A stretch of 59,381 nucleotides of DNA from Microseira wollei NIES-4236 (GCF_020521235.1 NZ_BLAY01000045.1:1-59381); one strand, 5' to 3'. Shown: positions 45,188-53,846, counted from the first letter of the stretch. Program-made: numbers and translations. The notes: a model not told the origin generated them from the letters alone.

Positions 45188-45219
45188 GTAGGTTGGGTGA
45201 GGTACCTCACCCAACCTAC
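45188..45219. repeat. 32-bp perfect palindrome
   Basis: GTAGGTTGGGTGAGGT / ACCTCACCCAACCTAC has no mismatch and no loop. A looser relative is at about 24870-24899. It can fold as a cruciform or as a terminator for the orthocaspase gene. Confidence 0.92.
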
Positions 45220-45250
45220 TTTAGGCAATAAATTTAATGACGATTAACTT

Positions 45251-45390
45251 ATATCATGTCCAGTAGCAACGGTTGTGTAACTGCTAATAGCTAATCGCTA
45301 ATGGCTGCTCTTTTGGCAATTGAAAAGCGAGCAATTAGCAAGCGAGCAATTAGCCATCCATACACTACCGATCTCTCGCGGACATGATAT
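45251..45390. mobile_element. MITE-like element family M2, copy 2
   Basis: This 140-bp element has perfect 11-bp terminal inverted repeats, ATATCATGTCC / GGACATGATAT. It shares AGCAACGGTTGTGTAACTGC and TACACTACCGATCTCTCGCG with copy 1. Confidence 0.88.
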
Positions 45391-45490
45391 TAAACCAAGG
45401 TTCCCTAAAAAAATTTTAGTAAATAATCCGGATTTACAGGCTGAAGTTTGGCAGGATTAATTAGAAGATTGAATTCCTAGGGTGAAGTTT

Positions 45491-45970
45491 ATGAAAACTA
45501 AGCAATCATCTTTGAAAAAATTAACAACATTCGGTATAATGGCTTTAGCTGCTACATCCTTATCAATGATGAGTACTACAGCGTTTTCAGTTCCTGCTGT
45601 AGCGCAACAAATCAGACCGCGCATTGCCAATCCCAATATTGCCCTAGAGGGAGATTGGACGTTGTTTTGGCGCTCCAACGGCATTACTCATCGCGCTAGG
45701 CTATCTATGGATGGTAATTTTGGCACAATGGTCGTGAATGTTCGTCTTCCGAATGGGCGACTGATTGCGGCTCAACAACGGATGACGCTAACGCCTACTT
45801 CTAATGGCTTTATTTTACGCGGTAGCAGACCCACTTACCCAGGAACTAGAACTCCCAATCCTAATTACGAACCCGATGAATTTGAGATTCACCCTACTCG
45901 TAGCAGTTCTTTAAATGTGAGAAATTGTAGCGCTGGTTTCTGCGTTCCAGTGACGATGCGATCTTTGTAA
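45491..45970 (+). CDS. Secreted hypothetical protein
   Basis: This is 159 residues from ATG 45491; GTG 45482 is in frame. A signal peptide (KTKQSSLKKLTTFGIMALAATSLSMMSTTAFSVPAVAQQ) with probable cleavage after AVA precedes a beta-rich domain (LEGDWTLFWRSNGITHRARLSMDGNFGTMVVNVRLPNG). A C-terminal disulfide is possible (NCSAGFC). The domain looks like a small beta-barrel; no family is named with confidence. Confidence 0.78.
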   Translation: MKTKQSSLKKLTTFGIMALAATSLSMMSTTAFSVPAVAQQIRPRIANPNIALEGDWTLFWRSNGITHRARLSMDGNFGTMVVNVRLPNGRLIAAQQRMTLTPTSNGFILRGSRPTYPGTRTPNPNYEPDEFEIHPTRSSSLNVRNCSAGFCVPVTMRSL

Positions 45971-45988
45971 GGTTATTCCAACCGCCAC

Positions 45989-46020
45989 AGAAACCCGGTT
46001 TTTCAAAAAACCAGGTTTCT
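45989..46020. repeat. Family P long hairpin
   Basis: A 32-bp inverted repeat with one mismatch abuts the M1 element that follows, 19 bases behind the secreted protein's stop. Confidence 0.88.
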
Positions 46021-46138
46021 GACAGCGGATTGCTTTTCGTATGAGGGAAAGCCTTATGGCTTCGTTTGTATAGCGGCAGCATTAATGCTGCCGCTATACA
46101 AACGAAGGTGTACCTCATGCGCCTGCAATCGGCTGTAT
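46021..46138. mobile_element. MITE-like element family M1, copy 3
   Basis: This is about 118 bp with ends ACAGCGGATTGC / GCAATCGGCTGT and the central palindrome GCGGCAGCATTAATGCTGCCGC. Its right end touches the stop codon of the tenA-like gene. Confidence 0.85.
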
Positions 46139-46139
46139 A

Positions 46140-46802
46140 TTAAACCTCCCACTCTTGCTGATGGTAGCCCATATCCCAAAACAAATATTCCATTTTTGAG
46201 GTGATGATAAAATGGTGTTTCACTGCTTCTTTTTGCGGTTGTGTTAACCCAAGAGCCAAGTTATCCATAACAGGCAAAACAGCTTTGACAACCGCTTCAA
46301 ATTCATCGCTGGCATAGGTATCAATCCACTGCTGATATAAAGGATTGACCGACCCTTTTTGCACTAATTCTTTACCAACTTGCCAATAAATCCAATAACA
46401 GGGTAAAAACGCACCCACCGCTTCATAATAAGGCAGTCCTAACGCCACCCGTAGCAGATAAGAAGTATAGAGCAAACAGTTAGGAGCAGGGGGGGTATTG
46501 TATACCTGTTCTGACGTCAACTGCCACGCTTTAAAAAAGCTATCGTGCATGCTCCGTTCGACTAAAATAGCATTACTGGCATGGTCGCAGAACATCAAAA
46601 AATCATCGTCGCTGTCTGCTTTTGCACCTAAAATTGCCAGTCCTCTAGCAAAGTCTTGTAAGTACAAAGCATCTTGGATGGCATAAAAGCGAAAAGCAGA
46701 TTCATCCAAGGATCCATCGGTTAACCCTTGGACAAAAGGATGAGCCAAAATTTTGCTATAAATCGCTTCAATCGAGAGCCACAAACTATCTGTAAAGTTC
46801 AT
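46140..46802 (-). CDS. tenA: TenA family protein (thiaminase II / aminopyrimidine salvage)
   Basis: This 220-residue all-helical protein hydrolyses aminopyrimidine breakdown products of thiamin for salvage. The family hallmarks are HPFVQGLTDGSLDESAFRFYAIQDALYL, the catalytic Cys in VGAFLPCYWIYWQVG (about 134) and the C-terminal KMEYLFWDMGY region. The size is normal. The upstream region (46803-47050) holds repeats and no thiamin riboswitch that I can recognise. Confidence 0.92.
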   Translation of the reverse strand: MNFTDSLWLSIEAIYSKILAHPFVQGLTDGSLDESAFRFYAIQDALYLQDFARGLAILGAKADSDDDFLMFCDHASNAILVERSMHDSFFKAWQLTSEQVYNTPPAPNCLLYTSYLLRVALGLPYYEAVGAFLPCYWIYWQVGKELVQKGSVNPLYQQWIDTYASDEFEAVVKAVLPVMDNLALGLTQPQKEAVKHHFIITSKMEYLFWDMGYHQQEWEV

Positions 46803-47050
46803 AAAAATGGCTGGCTAATGGCTAATGGCTAATTGGTAATTGGTAATATCATATCCTTAAGCATCGGTAGTCAGGCGGGGCAGGTTTAACGAAATCAGGA
46901 CTTATAACTGGTTAGTATTACCCGCACCTACAGTATCAAAAACACTTGCACAACCTTTGCTACCGGAGATGATATAATTGCTGATTTTAGATTGATTTTA
47001 ATCAAATTGGCAATTAGCAATTAGCCATTAGCAATTCCCAATTCCCAACT
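46803..47050. other. Repeat-bearing spacer tenA/mtnP
   Basis: GGCTAATGGCTAATTGGTAATTGG repeats (46812-46850) are followed by a fragment like the left end of the M2 element (ATATCATATCCTTAAGCATCGGTAG, about 46849-46873). Unremarkable AT-rich sequence and TTAGCAATTAGCCATTAGC repeats before the mtnP stop complete it. No gene. Confidence 0.6.
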
Positions 47051-47923
47051 TTACAAATACTTTTTCAACAACACACCCATCTTTTCCTTGGTCGCTGCTG
47101 AAACTTTATCCAAGGGCGTTAAAATTGCATACTTCAACGCCGAATGAGCATCTGAAGCGGGGGGATTTTGGCTGATGCGTCCCACGGTTTCTTGGATGGC
47201 TTTTTGGGCGTTAACTGCATTGCGTTGTAAATTGGCAATTACCATTTCTACAGTTACGCTGTCGTGGTCTGGATGCCAGCAATCGTAATCTGTAACTAAG
47301 GCTAAAGTTGCATAGGCAATTTCTGCTTCTCTGGCTAACTTTGCTTCGGGTAAATTGGTCATGCCGATAATTGTTGCACCCCAACTGCGATATAAATTCG
47401 ATTCGGCTTTAGTAGAAAATGCGGGGCCTTCCATACATACATAAGTGCCGCCGCGATGCAAAGTTACGTCTGGTAATTCTAAACTGGCAACCGCATCCGC
47501 GACAACGCCAGCCAGATTTTTGCACACCGGATCGCCAAAGGCAATATGCGCCACAATTCCTGAGCCGAAAAAGGTGGAAATTCGATTTTTCGTCCGGTCG
47601 ATAAATTGATCCGGCACTACCATATCTAGCGGTTTTGCTTCTTCCTTGAGGGAACCCACCGCCGACGCCGAGATTAGATACTCGACGCCCAAACTTTTCA
47701 TGGCATAAATATTCGCCCGAAATGGTAACTCGGAGGGCAAAAGGGTATGGTTGCGTCCGTGACGTGCGAGGAAGGCAACCCGCGTCCCTTCTAAAGTTCC
47801 CAGGATTAAAGCATCGGAAGGCGACCCAAAGGGGGTGTCCACTCGCACTTCTTCCACGTCCTTGAGGGCGTCCATTTTGTAAAGTCCGCTACCGCCGATA
47901 ATCCCAATTTGTGCTTGAGCCAT
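47051..47923 (-). CDS. mtnP: S-methyl-5'-thioadenosine phosphorylase
   Basis: This 290-residue enzyme cleaves methylthioadenosine to adenine and methylthioribose-1-phosphate for methionine salvage. The motifs are [15 protein letters not shown] (about 6-20), [28 protein letters not shown] (about 53-80), [44 protein letters not shown] (about 158-202) and TDYDCWH. The length is normal. No other salvage gene is adjacent. Confidence 0.95.
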   Translation of the reverse strand: MAQAQIGIIGGSGLYKMDALKDVEEVRVDTPFGSPSDALILGTLEGTRVAFLARHGRNHTLLPSELPFRANIYAMKSLGVEYLISASAVGSLKEEAKPLDMVVPDQFIDRTKNRISTFFGSGIVAHIAFGDPVCKNLAGVVADAVASLELPDVTLHRGGTYVCMEGPAFSTKAESNLYRSWGATIIGMTNLPEAKLAREAEIAYATLALVTDYDCWHPDHDSVTVEMVIANLQRNAVNAQKAIQETVGRISQNPPASDAHSALKYAILTPLDKVSAATKEKMGVLLKKYL

Positions 47924-48365
47924 CTTATAAGCTTTTTTCCACGCTGCAATGCCAAGCTATTGTACCGGGATACTGGATCTGTGGCAAAAGGGAGAGGAAG
48001 AGCTCCAGGAGCTCCAGGAGCAGGGGAGCTGGGGAGCTCCAGGAGCAACTTTCTCCACAACTGTCTAATAATTTAATCAGCGATACGGATAAACATTGGT
48101 GAGCCGCTGTTCAACTATATTTTTAATTAAATGAATCAGCCAAATCGTCGGGATTTACGCAAAGAAACCGGGTTTCTATGCTCAGATATTGCACCAGGGC
48201 TAACACCTTAGTTTCTGGCAAATAGCTAAACTTGAAAGCCTAGATTTTTCGTAAAGAAACAAGGGTTTCCAGGCAGGTTGAGAATGGTGCAAGATGTGAG
48301 TATGAAAACTCGTCGCTGGGAAACTAAAGATATGCCTCCCTTCCGCACTCGCGTTCGCTGCCAAG
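47924..48365. other. Spacer upstream of mtnP
   Basis: It contains a GAGCTCCAGGAGCTCCAGGA tandem repeat (48000-48046), one family P palindrome (48162-48176) and otherwise unremarkable sequence. No gene is recognised. Confidence 0.6.
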
Positions 48366-48518
48366 TTACTTTGGTGATAGGCTCGTCGTTAAAAAAGATT
48401 TGATTTGACGTAAAATAGAATTTTTACTCATTCCCTCTAGCTGATCGACGATTGCTAAAGCATCGGCGTAGCGTCCTTCAAGGATGCTTTGTCTTAAATC
48501 TATCAGTTCTTGCGTCAT
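48366..48518 (-). pseudogene. 5' remnant of a DUF29 gene
   Basis: ATG 48518 starts a 50-codon frame: TQELIDLRQSILEGRYADAL, AIVDQLEGMSKNSILRQIKS, then FLTTSLSPK and a stop. The first about 40 residues match the typical N-terminus of cyanobacterial DUF29 proteins, which are normally about 140 residues. The rest is missing, so this is a truncated remnant. It points away from menD. Confidence 0.65.
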
Positions 48519-48564
48519 AATAATTACCAGCACTTATTTTCGCTGACAATTATAGCAATCGCCA

Positions 48565-50346
48565 ATGCCAGTTGATTTTCGCAATACTAACTCAGTCTGG
48601 GCTTCCATTTTAGTCGAAACTCTCCAAAGACTGGGATTAACCACCGCCGTTATTTGTCCGGGTTCTCGTTCAACGCCGCTTGCTGTCGCGTTTGCTCAAA
48701 ATGAAAAAATAGCAGCAATTCCCGTTTTAGACGAGCGTTCGGCAGCATTTTTTGCTCTAGGAATTGCGAAAAAATCTGGGTTACCTGTAGCCGTTGTTTG
48801 TACATCTGGAACGGCGGGAGCGAATTTCTATCCAGCAATAATTGAAGCGAGAGAAAGTAGAGTACCTTTGTTAATTTTAACCGCAGATCGCCCCCCAGAA
48901 TTACGGGATTGTCATTCCGGACAAACGATTGACCAAGTGAAATTATATGGCAATTATCCCAACTGGCAAGCAGAATTAGCCGTACCGTCTCTGGAAATGG
49001 GAATGCTGCGATATCTGCGGCAAATAATAGTATATGCTTGGGAGCGATCGCAAATTCCTACCCCCGGTTCCGTCCACCTCAACATCCCCTTCCGCGACCC
49101 CCTCGCACCCATTCCCCAATTCGAAGCCCAAACTTTCCAATCTCAGTTAAAAGAAGACTTCTTTACTAGCATTACCCCCATTACCCTCGTTCCCTGGCTC
49201 TGCCTGGGAACGCCATTATCCTCGTTCCCTGGCTCTGCCTGGGAACGCCATTACCCACTCCAAGAATGGCTGCAATGTGACAAGGGTATAATTATTGCGG
49301 GGGTTGCACAACCTGCAAAAGCCCAGGAATATGTAACAGCGATCGCTTACCTTTCCCAAACCTTAAAATGGCCTGTTCTAGCGGAAGGACTCTCACCTTT
49401 AAGAAACTATGCCGACCTCAATCCTTACTTAATTTCCACCTACGATATGATTTTACGTTCGCCACAATTAGCACAACAATTGACGCCAGAAATAGTCATT
49501 CAAATCGGAGACTTACCCACGAGTAAAGAACTGCGGGAATGGTTACAAATTACTCAACCAAAACAGTGGATAATTGACCCCAGTCACCACAACCTCGACC
49601 CCCTCCACGGTAAAACCACTCACCTGCGACTATCAATCGAACAATTAACCTCTGTCCTCCCCTCGTCGCCGTCCAAGCGAGAGGTTCCATATCTTGATTT
49701 GTGGTGTAATTTTGAAGTAAAAGTTAGATCGGCAATTGACCAAAAAATGGCTACCGAAAACGATCTATTTGAATGTAAAATACCTTGGTTACTCTCAGAG
49801 ATATTGCCATCGGGTACGCCGATTTTTATTGCCAATAGTATGCCCGTGCGAGATGTAGAATTTTTTTGGAAAACCAATAAATCAGCCGTGCAACCATTTT
49901 TCAATCGAGGGGCGAATGGAATTGACGGCACTTTATCCACTGCATTAGGAATTGCCCATCAAAACCAAAGTAGCGTCATGCTAACGGGAGATTTAGCTTT
50001 GTTGCACGACACGAATGGGTTTTTATTGAAAAACAAATTTGTCGGGCATCTGACGATAATTTTAATTAACAATAACGGCGGCGGCATTTTTGAAATGTTG
50101 CCAATTGCCAAGTTCGATCCGCCCTTTGAAGAGTTTTTCGCCACTCCCCAAGATATTGATTTCTCTCAATTGTGCGCTACCTATGGTGTGGAACATCAAT
50201 TAGTGACTGATTGGGAAAAGTTCAAATATCTGTTAAATCCTCTACCTGTTGGGGGGATGAGGGTGTTAGAATTGCGAACTAACCGGAAGGCAGATGCTAG
50301 ATGGCGGCAAGATAACTTAAGGAAATTTTCATCTGGCATCGGCTAA
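48565..50346 (+). CDS. menD: MenD, SEPHCHC synthase of phylloquinone synthesis
   Basis: This 593-residue thiamin-diphosphate enzyme joins isochorismate and 2-oxoglutarate in the vitamin K1 route needed for photosystem I. The N-terminal PYR domain (about 1-185) has CPGSRSTPLAVAFA and VCTSGTAGANFYPAIIEA. A central domain follows. The C-terminal PP domain (about 400-580) has FNRGANGIDGTLSTALGIA and TGDLALLHDTNGF with INNNGGGIF (the ThDP/Mg site). In the linker between PYR and central domains (about 207-232) two in-frame family A repeats encode LVPWLCLGTPL and SSFPGSAWERHY. The rest is normal, so the insert is probably tolerated. Confidence 0.95.
   Translation: MPVDFRNTNSVWASILVETLQRLGLTTAVICPGSRSTPLAVAFAQNEKIAAIPVLDERSAAFFALGIAKKSGLPVAVVCTSGTAGANFYPAIIEARESRVPLLILTADRPPELRDCHSGQTIDQVKLYGNYPNWQAELAVPSLEMGMLRYLRQIIVYAWERSQIPTPGSVHLNIPFRDPLAPIPQFEAQTFQSQLKEDFFTSITPITLVPWLCLGTPLSSFPGSAWERHYPLQEWLQCDKGIIIAGVAQPAKAQEYVTAIAYLSQTLKWPVLAEGLSPLRNYADLNPYLISTYDMILRSPQLAQQLTPEIVIQIGDLPTSKELREWLQITQPKQWIIDPSHHNLDPLHGKTTHLRLSIEQLTSVLPSSPSKREVPYLDLWCNFEVKVRSAIDQKMATENDLFECKIPWLLSEILPSGTPIFIANSMPVRDVEFFWKTNKSAVQPFFNRGANGIDGTLSTALGIAHQNQSSVMLTGDLALLHDTNGFLLKNKFVGHLTIILINNNGGGIFEMLPIAKFDPPFEEFFATPQDIDFSQLCATYGVEHQLVTDWEKFKYLLNPLPVGGMRVLELRTNRKADARWRQDNLRKFSSGIG
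49184..49256. repeat. Family A repeat, two copies inside menD
   Basis: Two copies of CCTCGTTCCCTGGCTCTGCC...GGGAACGCCATTA (36-bp period) lie in frame within menD. Confidence 0.9.
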
Positions 50347-50515
50347 TCTGGGTTGGTGAAACAATGCGATCGCATTCGAGGCCATCACCTTTGTTTCTTG
50401 GTATATCTCTAGTTTAAAATCGACGATTTTTCCTAGAAACAAAGGTGATTTGCGTCAGTCCTGATTCTGATTGTTGACCCCTAAAATTGACTTGGCGTGA
50501 GGAGATTTAAGCAAA

Positions 50516-50977
50516 ATGTCGTTAAGTAAAACCCTGTTGAAGTTGTTACCTGCAACTGCTATTGTTATCTTGATCGTAACCGGAGCCATTTTTAGTTCGG
50601 CGGATGCGGTTCAGCGATGGGTGAGACTAATCAGCGACAGCGATACTGCCATTTATATCGATGCTGCTTCGATACAAGGTAGAACGCGATCGCGTTTTTA
50701 TTGGCAGCAGGTTGTTTTCAACCGCCCACAATCGCTTCAACTTTATAGTTTTGGTCCCGCTTCTAGAGTCCCAGTCTACGGATTTATGATCTATAGTTCC
50801 GTTGACTGTCGCACCAAAATTACCCGTTTTCGCCGCGTCATAGCCCTTGACAGAAATAACAGAATCATTGTCGAAATTAACCAAGATAACTACGGCAGGT
50901 TAGAAAACCTTAATCGTACTCGTTCATCCGCAAGGCACGCAGCAAATTACGCTTGTGCGCGTCAAGGTCGTCGGTAA
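50516..50977 (+). CDS. Secreted surface-adhesin-E-like protein
   Basis: This 153-residue protein has a signal peptide (LSKTLLKLLPATAIVILIVTGAIFSSADA) and a compact beta-rich domain with WVRLISDSDTAIYIDAASIQGRTRSRFYWQQVVF, DCRTKITRFRRVIAL and two cysteines that could pair. This matches the adhesin-E-like pattern W...IYxDxxSI.... found in many exported bacterial proteins. It is probably periplasmic; partner unknown. Confidence 0.72.
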   Translation: MSLSKTLLKLLPATAIVILIVTGAIFSSADAVQRWVRLISDSDTAIYIDAASIQGRTRSRFYWQQVVFNRPQSLQLYSFGPASRVPVYGFMIYSSVDCRTKITRFRRVIALDRNNRIIVEINQDNYGRLENLNRTRSSARHAANYACARQGRR

Positions 50978-51343
50978 TGAGCCAGCTCAGAAATAGCCCC
51001 GAAATAGCCCAGAAATAAATTTCTGGCTAGTCAGTTAAAACTGACTGAAAATCTTTGTAGGGGCACGGCGTCGATAACTTTTGATTTCTAGCAAAAATTG
51101 TCTAATGCCGTGCCCCAAAAGCTGATTCGTAACCTGTGTTAACACGCGTAGGGGCACGGCGTCGATAACTTTTGATTTCTAGCAAAAATTGTTTAATGCC
51201 GTGCCCCAAAAGCTGATTCGTAACCTGTGTTAACACGCGTAGGGGCACGGCGTCGATAACTTTTGATTTCTAGCAAAAATTGTTTAATGCCGTGCCCCTA
51301 CAGGCTGAAATTTATTTCAACGCTTGGGTGCAAGATTCAATAT
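50978..51343. other. Repeat-filled spacer
   Basis: No gene. Short inverted repeats (GAAATAAATTTC; TCAGTTAAAACTGA) at 51010-51048 are followed by the 91-bp tandem array at 51059-51303. Confidence 0.8.
51059..51303. repeat. 91-bp tandem repeat, 2.7 copies, with GGGGCACGGC hairpin
   Basis: Units start at 51059, 51150 and 51241. Each has the arms GGGGCACGGC and GCCGTGCCCC around a 37-base loop (GTCGATAACTTTTGATTTCT...), followed by a spacer, AAAAGCTGATTCGTAACCTG. The units are almost identical (one C/T change). The same 10-bp arms with another loop make up the array at the right end of the window. Confidence 0.93.
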
Positions 51344-52999
51344 TTAACCAGCATTAGGCAAACGAGCTTGCCTAAAAAGTAACTCAGGAATTAACTCCAA
51401 TCCTTCAAACAATGGATCGGTAAGTTCCATTTCTCCTCTGTAAGTCCGGGGGCGAGCATCTGAATAAAATACTGTGATACTTCTAGCTTGACAATCGACC
51501 AACCAAACTCTTAACACTCCTGCCTCTAAATACTCAGTTGCTTTGTCTACCAATTCTCCAAATGTTTGTTTGGGTGAAATCATATCGATGACCAATTCGG
51601 GAGCAGTTGGGCAAGCTTGATCCTCCATCCAACCTGCTGGTAAACGTTCGTAGGATACGTAACACAAATCTGGCACTTCTGTCCAATCTCCACCCGTTCG
51701 TTTGATATTTATTGCCCGTTTGATAGCGACTTCACCCCTATCTTCGCACCATAAATCGAGGAGTGTAAATAAAGCGCCAGTCACTTTAGAAAGAAAGCGC
51801 TGCGGCAGCATTTCTGGTACTGCTTGTTCCTCTACTGGTGGCGGGGGTAGAGATGCTTCGGATGTAAGTTGATTTTCTGTGGTTGTTTCGGTTGCTTCTA
51901 ATTGAGTGGTTTCCTTCTCTGGTTCATCGACTTGCGTCTGATTTTCGATATCCGTATCCTCAACTTGACTCGTTTGATTTTCTACTTCTATTTGGCTCAA
52001 ATCTGCTAAATCTGAAACACCATTTTGGGTATTTTCCTCGTCTACTGTTGGGGTTTCTTCAAGTACTTCTATGGTGGCAGGTTCTGTAACCGTGTCGGAA
52101 GGAGCTTGTGCGATCGCATCTGTCACAGTCGTTTTGTTTACTTTTGTAAATGGGCTACTTATCGCTCCAATTAACCTACCCCATCCCTGAGAGTTTCCCA
52201 ACAGCGCCACCATAGCGATACCGCCGAAGTATAAACCAACGACTGCGCCTGCTAAAAGCGTTTGCGTTATCGGATCGGTAGAAGGCGTCAAAACTGCTCC
52301 TAAAACCGCTGACCCTAGTAAAACGTATCGCCAACCAGAAAGCATCTGTTTAGCAGATACAATCCCCAACAACCCCAATAAAATTTGAATAACTGGAACT
52401 TGAAACGCTAACCCCGTACTCAACAAAAGTAGCAAAACAAATTCAAAATATCGGTCAATTGACCATAACTGCTCTACAACATCCTCCCCGTAGTTCATGA
52501 AGAAATTAACCGCCGCTGGAATTAGCAGTAAATAAGCAAATACCAACCCAGCTAAAAACAGAAGGGTAGATCCAGCAACGACGGGTAAAATTAGCCGTCG
52601 TTCCCGCCTCGTTAATCCGGGGAGAATAAATTGGATAATTTGGTATAAAATAACCGGAATCGCCACCAATAAGCCGCTGTATCCCGCTACTTTCAGCGAG
52701 ACAAAAAAGAATTCTCCAGGTGCTAATTGCAGAAACTTGATGCCCCGTGCGGGCGCTTCTAGCAGTTTGACCAGGGGTTTTACAAACAGAAAACACCCAA
52801 CTGCGCCTACCACTAACGCAATTAAAGAGTAGAATATCCGCTGCCGCAATTCCTCCAAGTGGTCGAATAGGGACATCTCGACATCATCGGGGAGGTCGTC
52901 GAGATAGTCTATTGTTGGGTCTGCTAAACCTTCCTCAATTGAGGATTCTACTAGATCTAGAGGCGTCATGGGTTTGCGTTTATCCGAGATTCTTTGCAT
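51344..52999 (-). CDS. tatC: TatC fused to a Uma2 (DUF820) endonuclease-like domain
   Basis: This is a 551-residue protein. Residues about 40-290 are a complete TatC, the twin-arginine translocase receptor, with [17 protein letters not shown], six TM helices and [15 protein letters not shown]. Residues about 300-410 are an acidic Thr/Glu/Gln-rich linker. Residues about 415-545 are a Uma2-like domain ([50 protein letters not shown]). The usual PELVIEVIS reads PELVIDMIS. The frame is continuous with no repeat at the junction. TatC alone is about 250 residues. The start at 52999 or 52969 is open. The Uma2 domain would face the cytoplasm. Confidence 0.9.
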   Translation of the reverse strand: MQRISDKRKPMTPLDLVESSIEEGLADPTIDYLDDLPDDVEMSLFDHLEELRQRIFYSLIALVVGAVGCFLFVKPLVKLLEAPARGIKFLQLAPGEFFFVSLKVAGYSGLLVAIPVILYQIIQFILPGLTRRERRLILPVVAGSTLLFLAGLVFAYLLLIPAAVNFFMNYGEDVVEQLWSIDRYFEFVLLLLLSTGLAFQVPVIQILLGLLGIVSAKQMLSGWRYVLLGSAVLGAVLTPSTDPITQTLLAGAVVGLYFGGIAMVALLGNSQGWGRLIGAISSPFTKVNKTTVTDAIAQAPSDTVTEPATIEVLEETPTVDEENTQNGVSDLADLSQIEVENQTSQVEDTDIENQTQVDEPEKETTQLEATETTTENQLTSEASLPPPPVEEQAVPEMLPQRFLSKVTGALFTLLDLWCEDRGEVAIKRAINIKRTGGDWTEVPDLCYVSYERLPAGWMEDQACPTAPELVIDMISPKQTFGELVDKATEYLEAGVLRVWLVDCQARSITVFYSDARPRTYRGEMELTDPLFEGLELIPELLFRQARLPNAG

Positions 53000-53012
53000 T
53001 ATAGAACAGCAA

Positions 53013-53066
53013 GGGAAAACCCTGCATCAATAGACCAGGGTTTTCCCGTGAGACTTTTAGTCTCAC
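53013..53066. terminator. Two abutting hairpins between the SWIM-like gene and tatC
   Basis: GGGAAAACCCTG (53013-53024) pairs with CAGGGTTTTCCC (53036-53047), a perfect 12-bp stem. Directly next to it GTGAGAC (53048-53054) pairs with GTCTCAC (53060-53066). They lie between two minus-strand genes and could end the upstream transcript. Confidence 0.7.
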
Positions 53067-53132
53067 GTTTGATAATTGATGATTTTAGATTTTTATTCAG
53101 CGCCCTCAGGTATGCGCTAAAGGGCGTGGTTG

Positions 53133-53846
53133 TTAAACTGTCGCTAAGTTTTCAAAAGAGAGCCAGTTGCGCTTGGGCTTTTCGGGTTCCGGTAGGTGTT
53201 TTTTCAGATATGCCTCCGCCATTTTTTTGGGGTCAATTCCGTTGTAGCGAATTAAATAGTTGATTGCATTTTCGGTTGCACTAAAGCTGCGTGGCATTGA
53301 ACGTAGAGTGCTTGCCAAAATTTCGTTTTTTCCTTGGACAATGCGACCAATGCAGTCTTGTTCAATTTGCCATCCGCTGCGGGGATTGTATTTTTCTTGC
53401 TAGCACCAAACCTCCTACTCGACGCACATCCAGTCCTCGGTGCGCCGCAGGTACATTCCCAATGGGCAGTCGTTTTTGTCAAGCTCTACAGTTTTTTTAG
53501 CAGCAGTCAGCGCTTCGTACATGTCTTGGTGCTTGCAGTTTTCACCTGTGTGGCGTCGCCGCATTTGCCAGTCGGGGCATCAGCAGGCATCATAGGAAAC
53601 TGAATACTGATTGCCATTTTCCAGGTTAAAGCAGATAGCGTACCATTCTTTCATCTCCCACCTGTATTTTTCTTGGGGTGCGGTGGTGTCGGTGGCGGCG
53701 GAGGGTGTCAGTTTTTCGATTTCCCCTTCTAGCCTCGTGATTTCGAGGGCAATCTTCCCGATCAAGCTGCGGCAGTTGAGGCGGATAAACGCTGCCAGCT
53801 TTTTGGTGAGTGCTGCCAGTTTTTTAGTCAGGTTGGATCTGTTCAT
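53133..53846 (-). pseudogene. Coiled-coil / SWIM-like zinc-finger gene with three in-frame stops
   Basis: From ATG 53846 one frame runs 237 codons to TAA at 53133 with no shift but with three stops: TGA (about 53581), TAG (about 53419) and TAG (about 53404). The N-terminus has the heptad-like repeat LTKKLAALTKKLAAFIRLNC and RLEGEIEKLTP. The middle reads YSVSYDAC-stop-CPDWQMRRRHTGENCKHQDM, which fits a SWIM-type CxCx(n)CxH zinc site. The end is RSMPRSFSATENAINYLIRYNGIDPKKMAEAYLKKHL. All three stops could come from C-to-T or G-to-A changes. An 88-residue N-terminal product is possible. It is divergent from the RHH-like gene at 53990, and two partial copies of its 5' end lie further right. Confidence 0.7.

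Larger units (their letters stand above)
45156..45490. other. Spacer filled with repeats
   Basis: This 335-bp stretch has no gene. It holds a GGTAATGGGTAATTGG array at 45146-45176, a perfect 32-bp palindrome at 45188-45219 and the M2 element at 45251-45390. The promoter region of the secreted protein at 45491 then follows. Confidence 0.8.

Noticed and set aside
46803-47050. Thiamin (TPP) riboswitch upstream of tenA
   Set aside because: I looked for the conserved CUGAGA and ACCUGA segments and did not find them in the right order; the spacer is mostly repeats.
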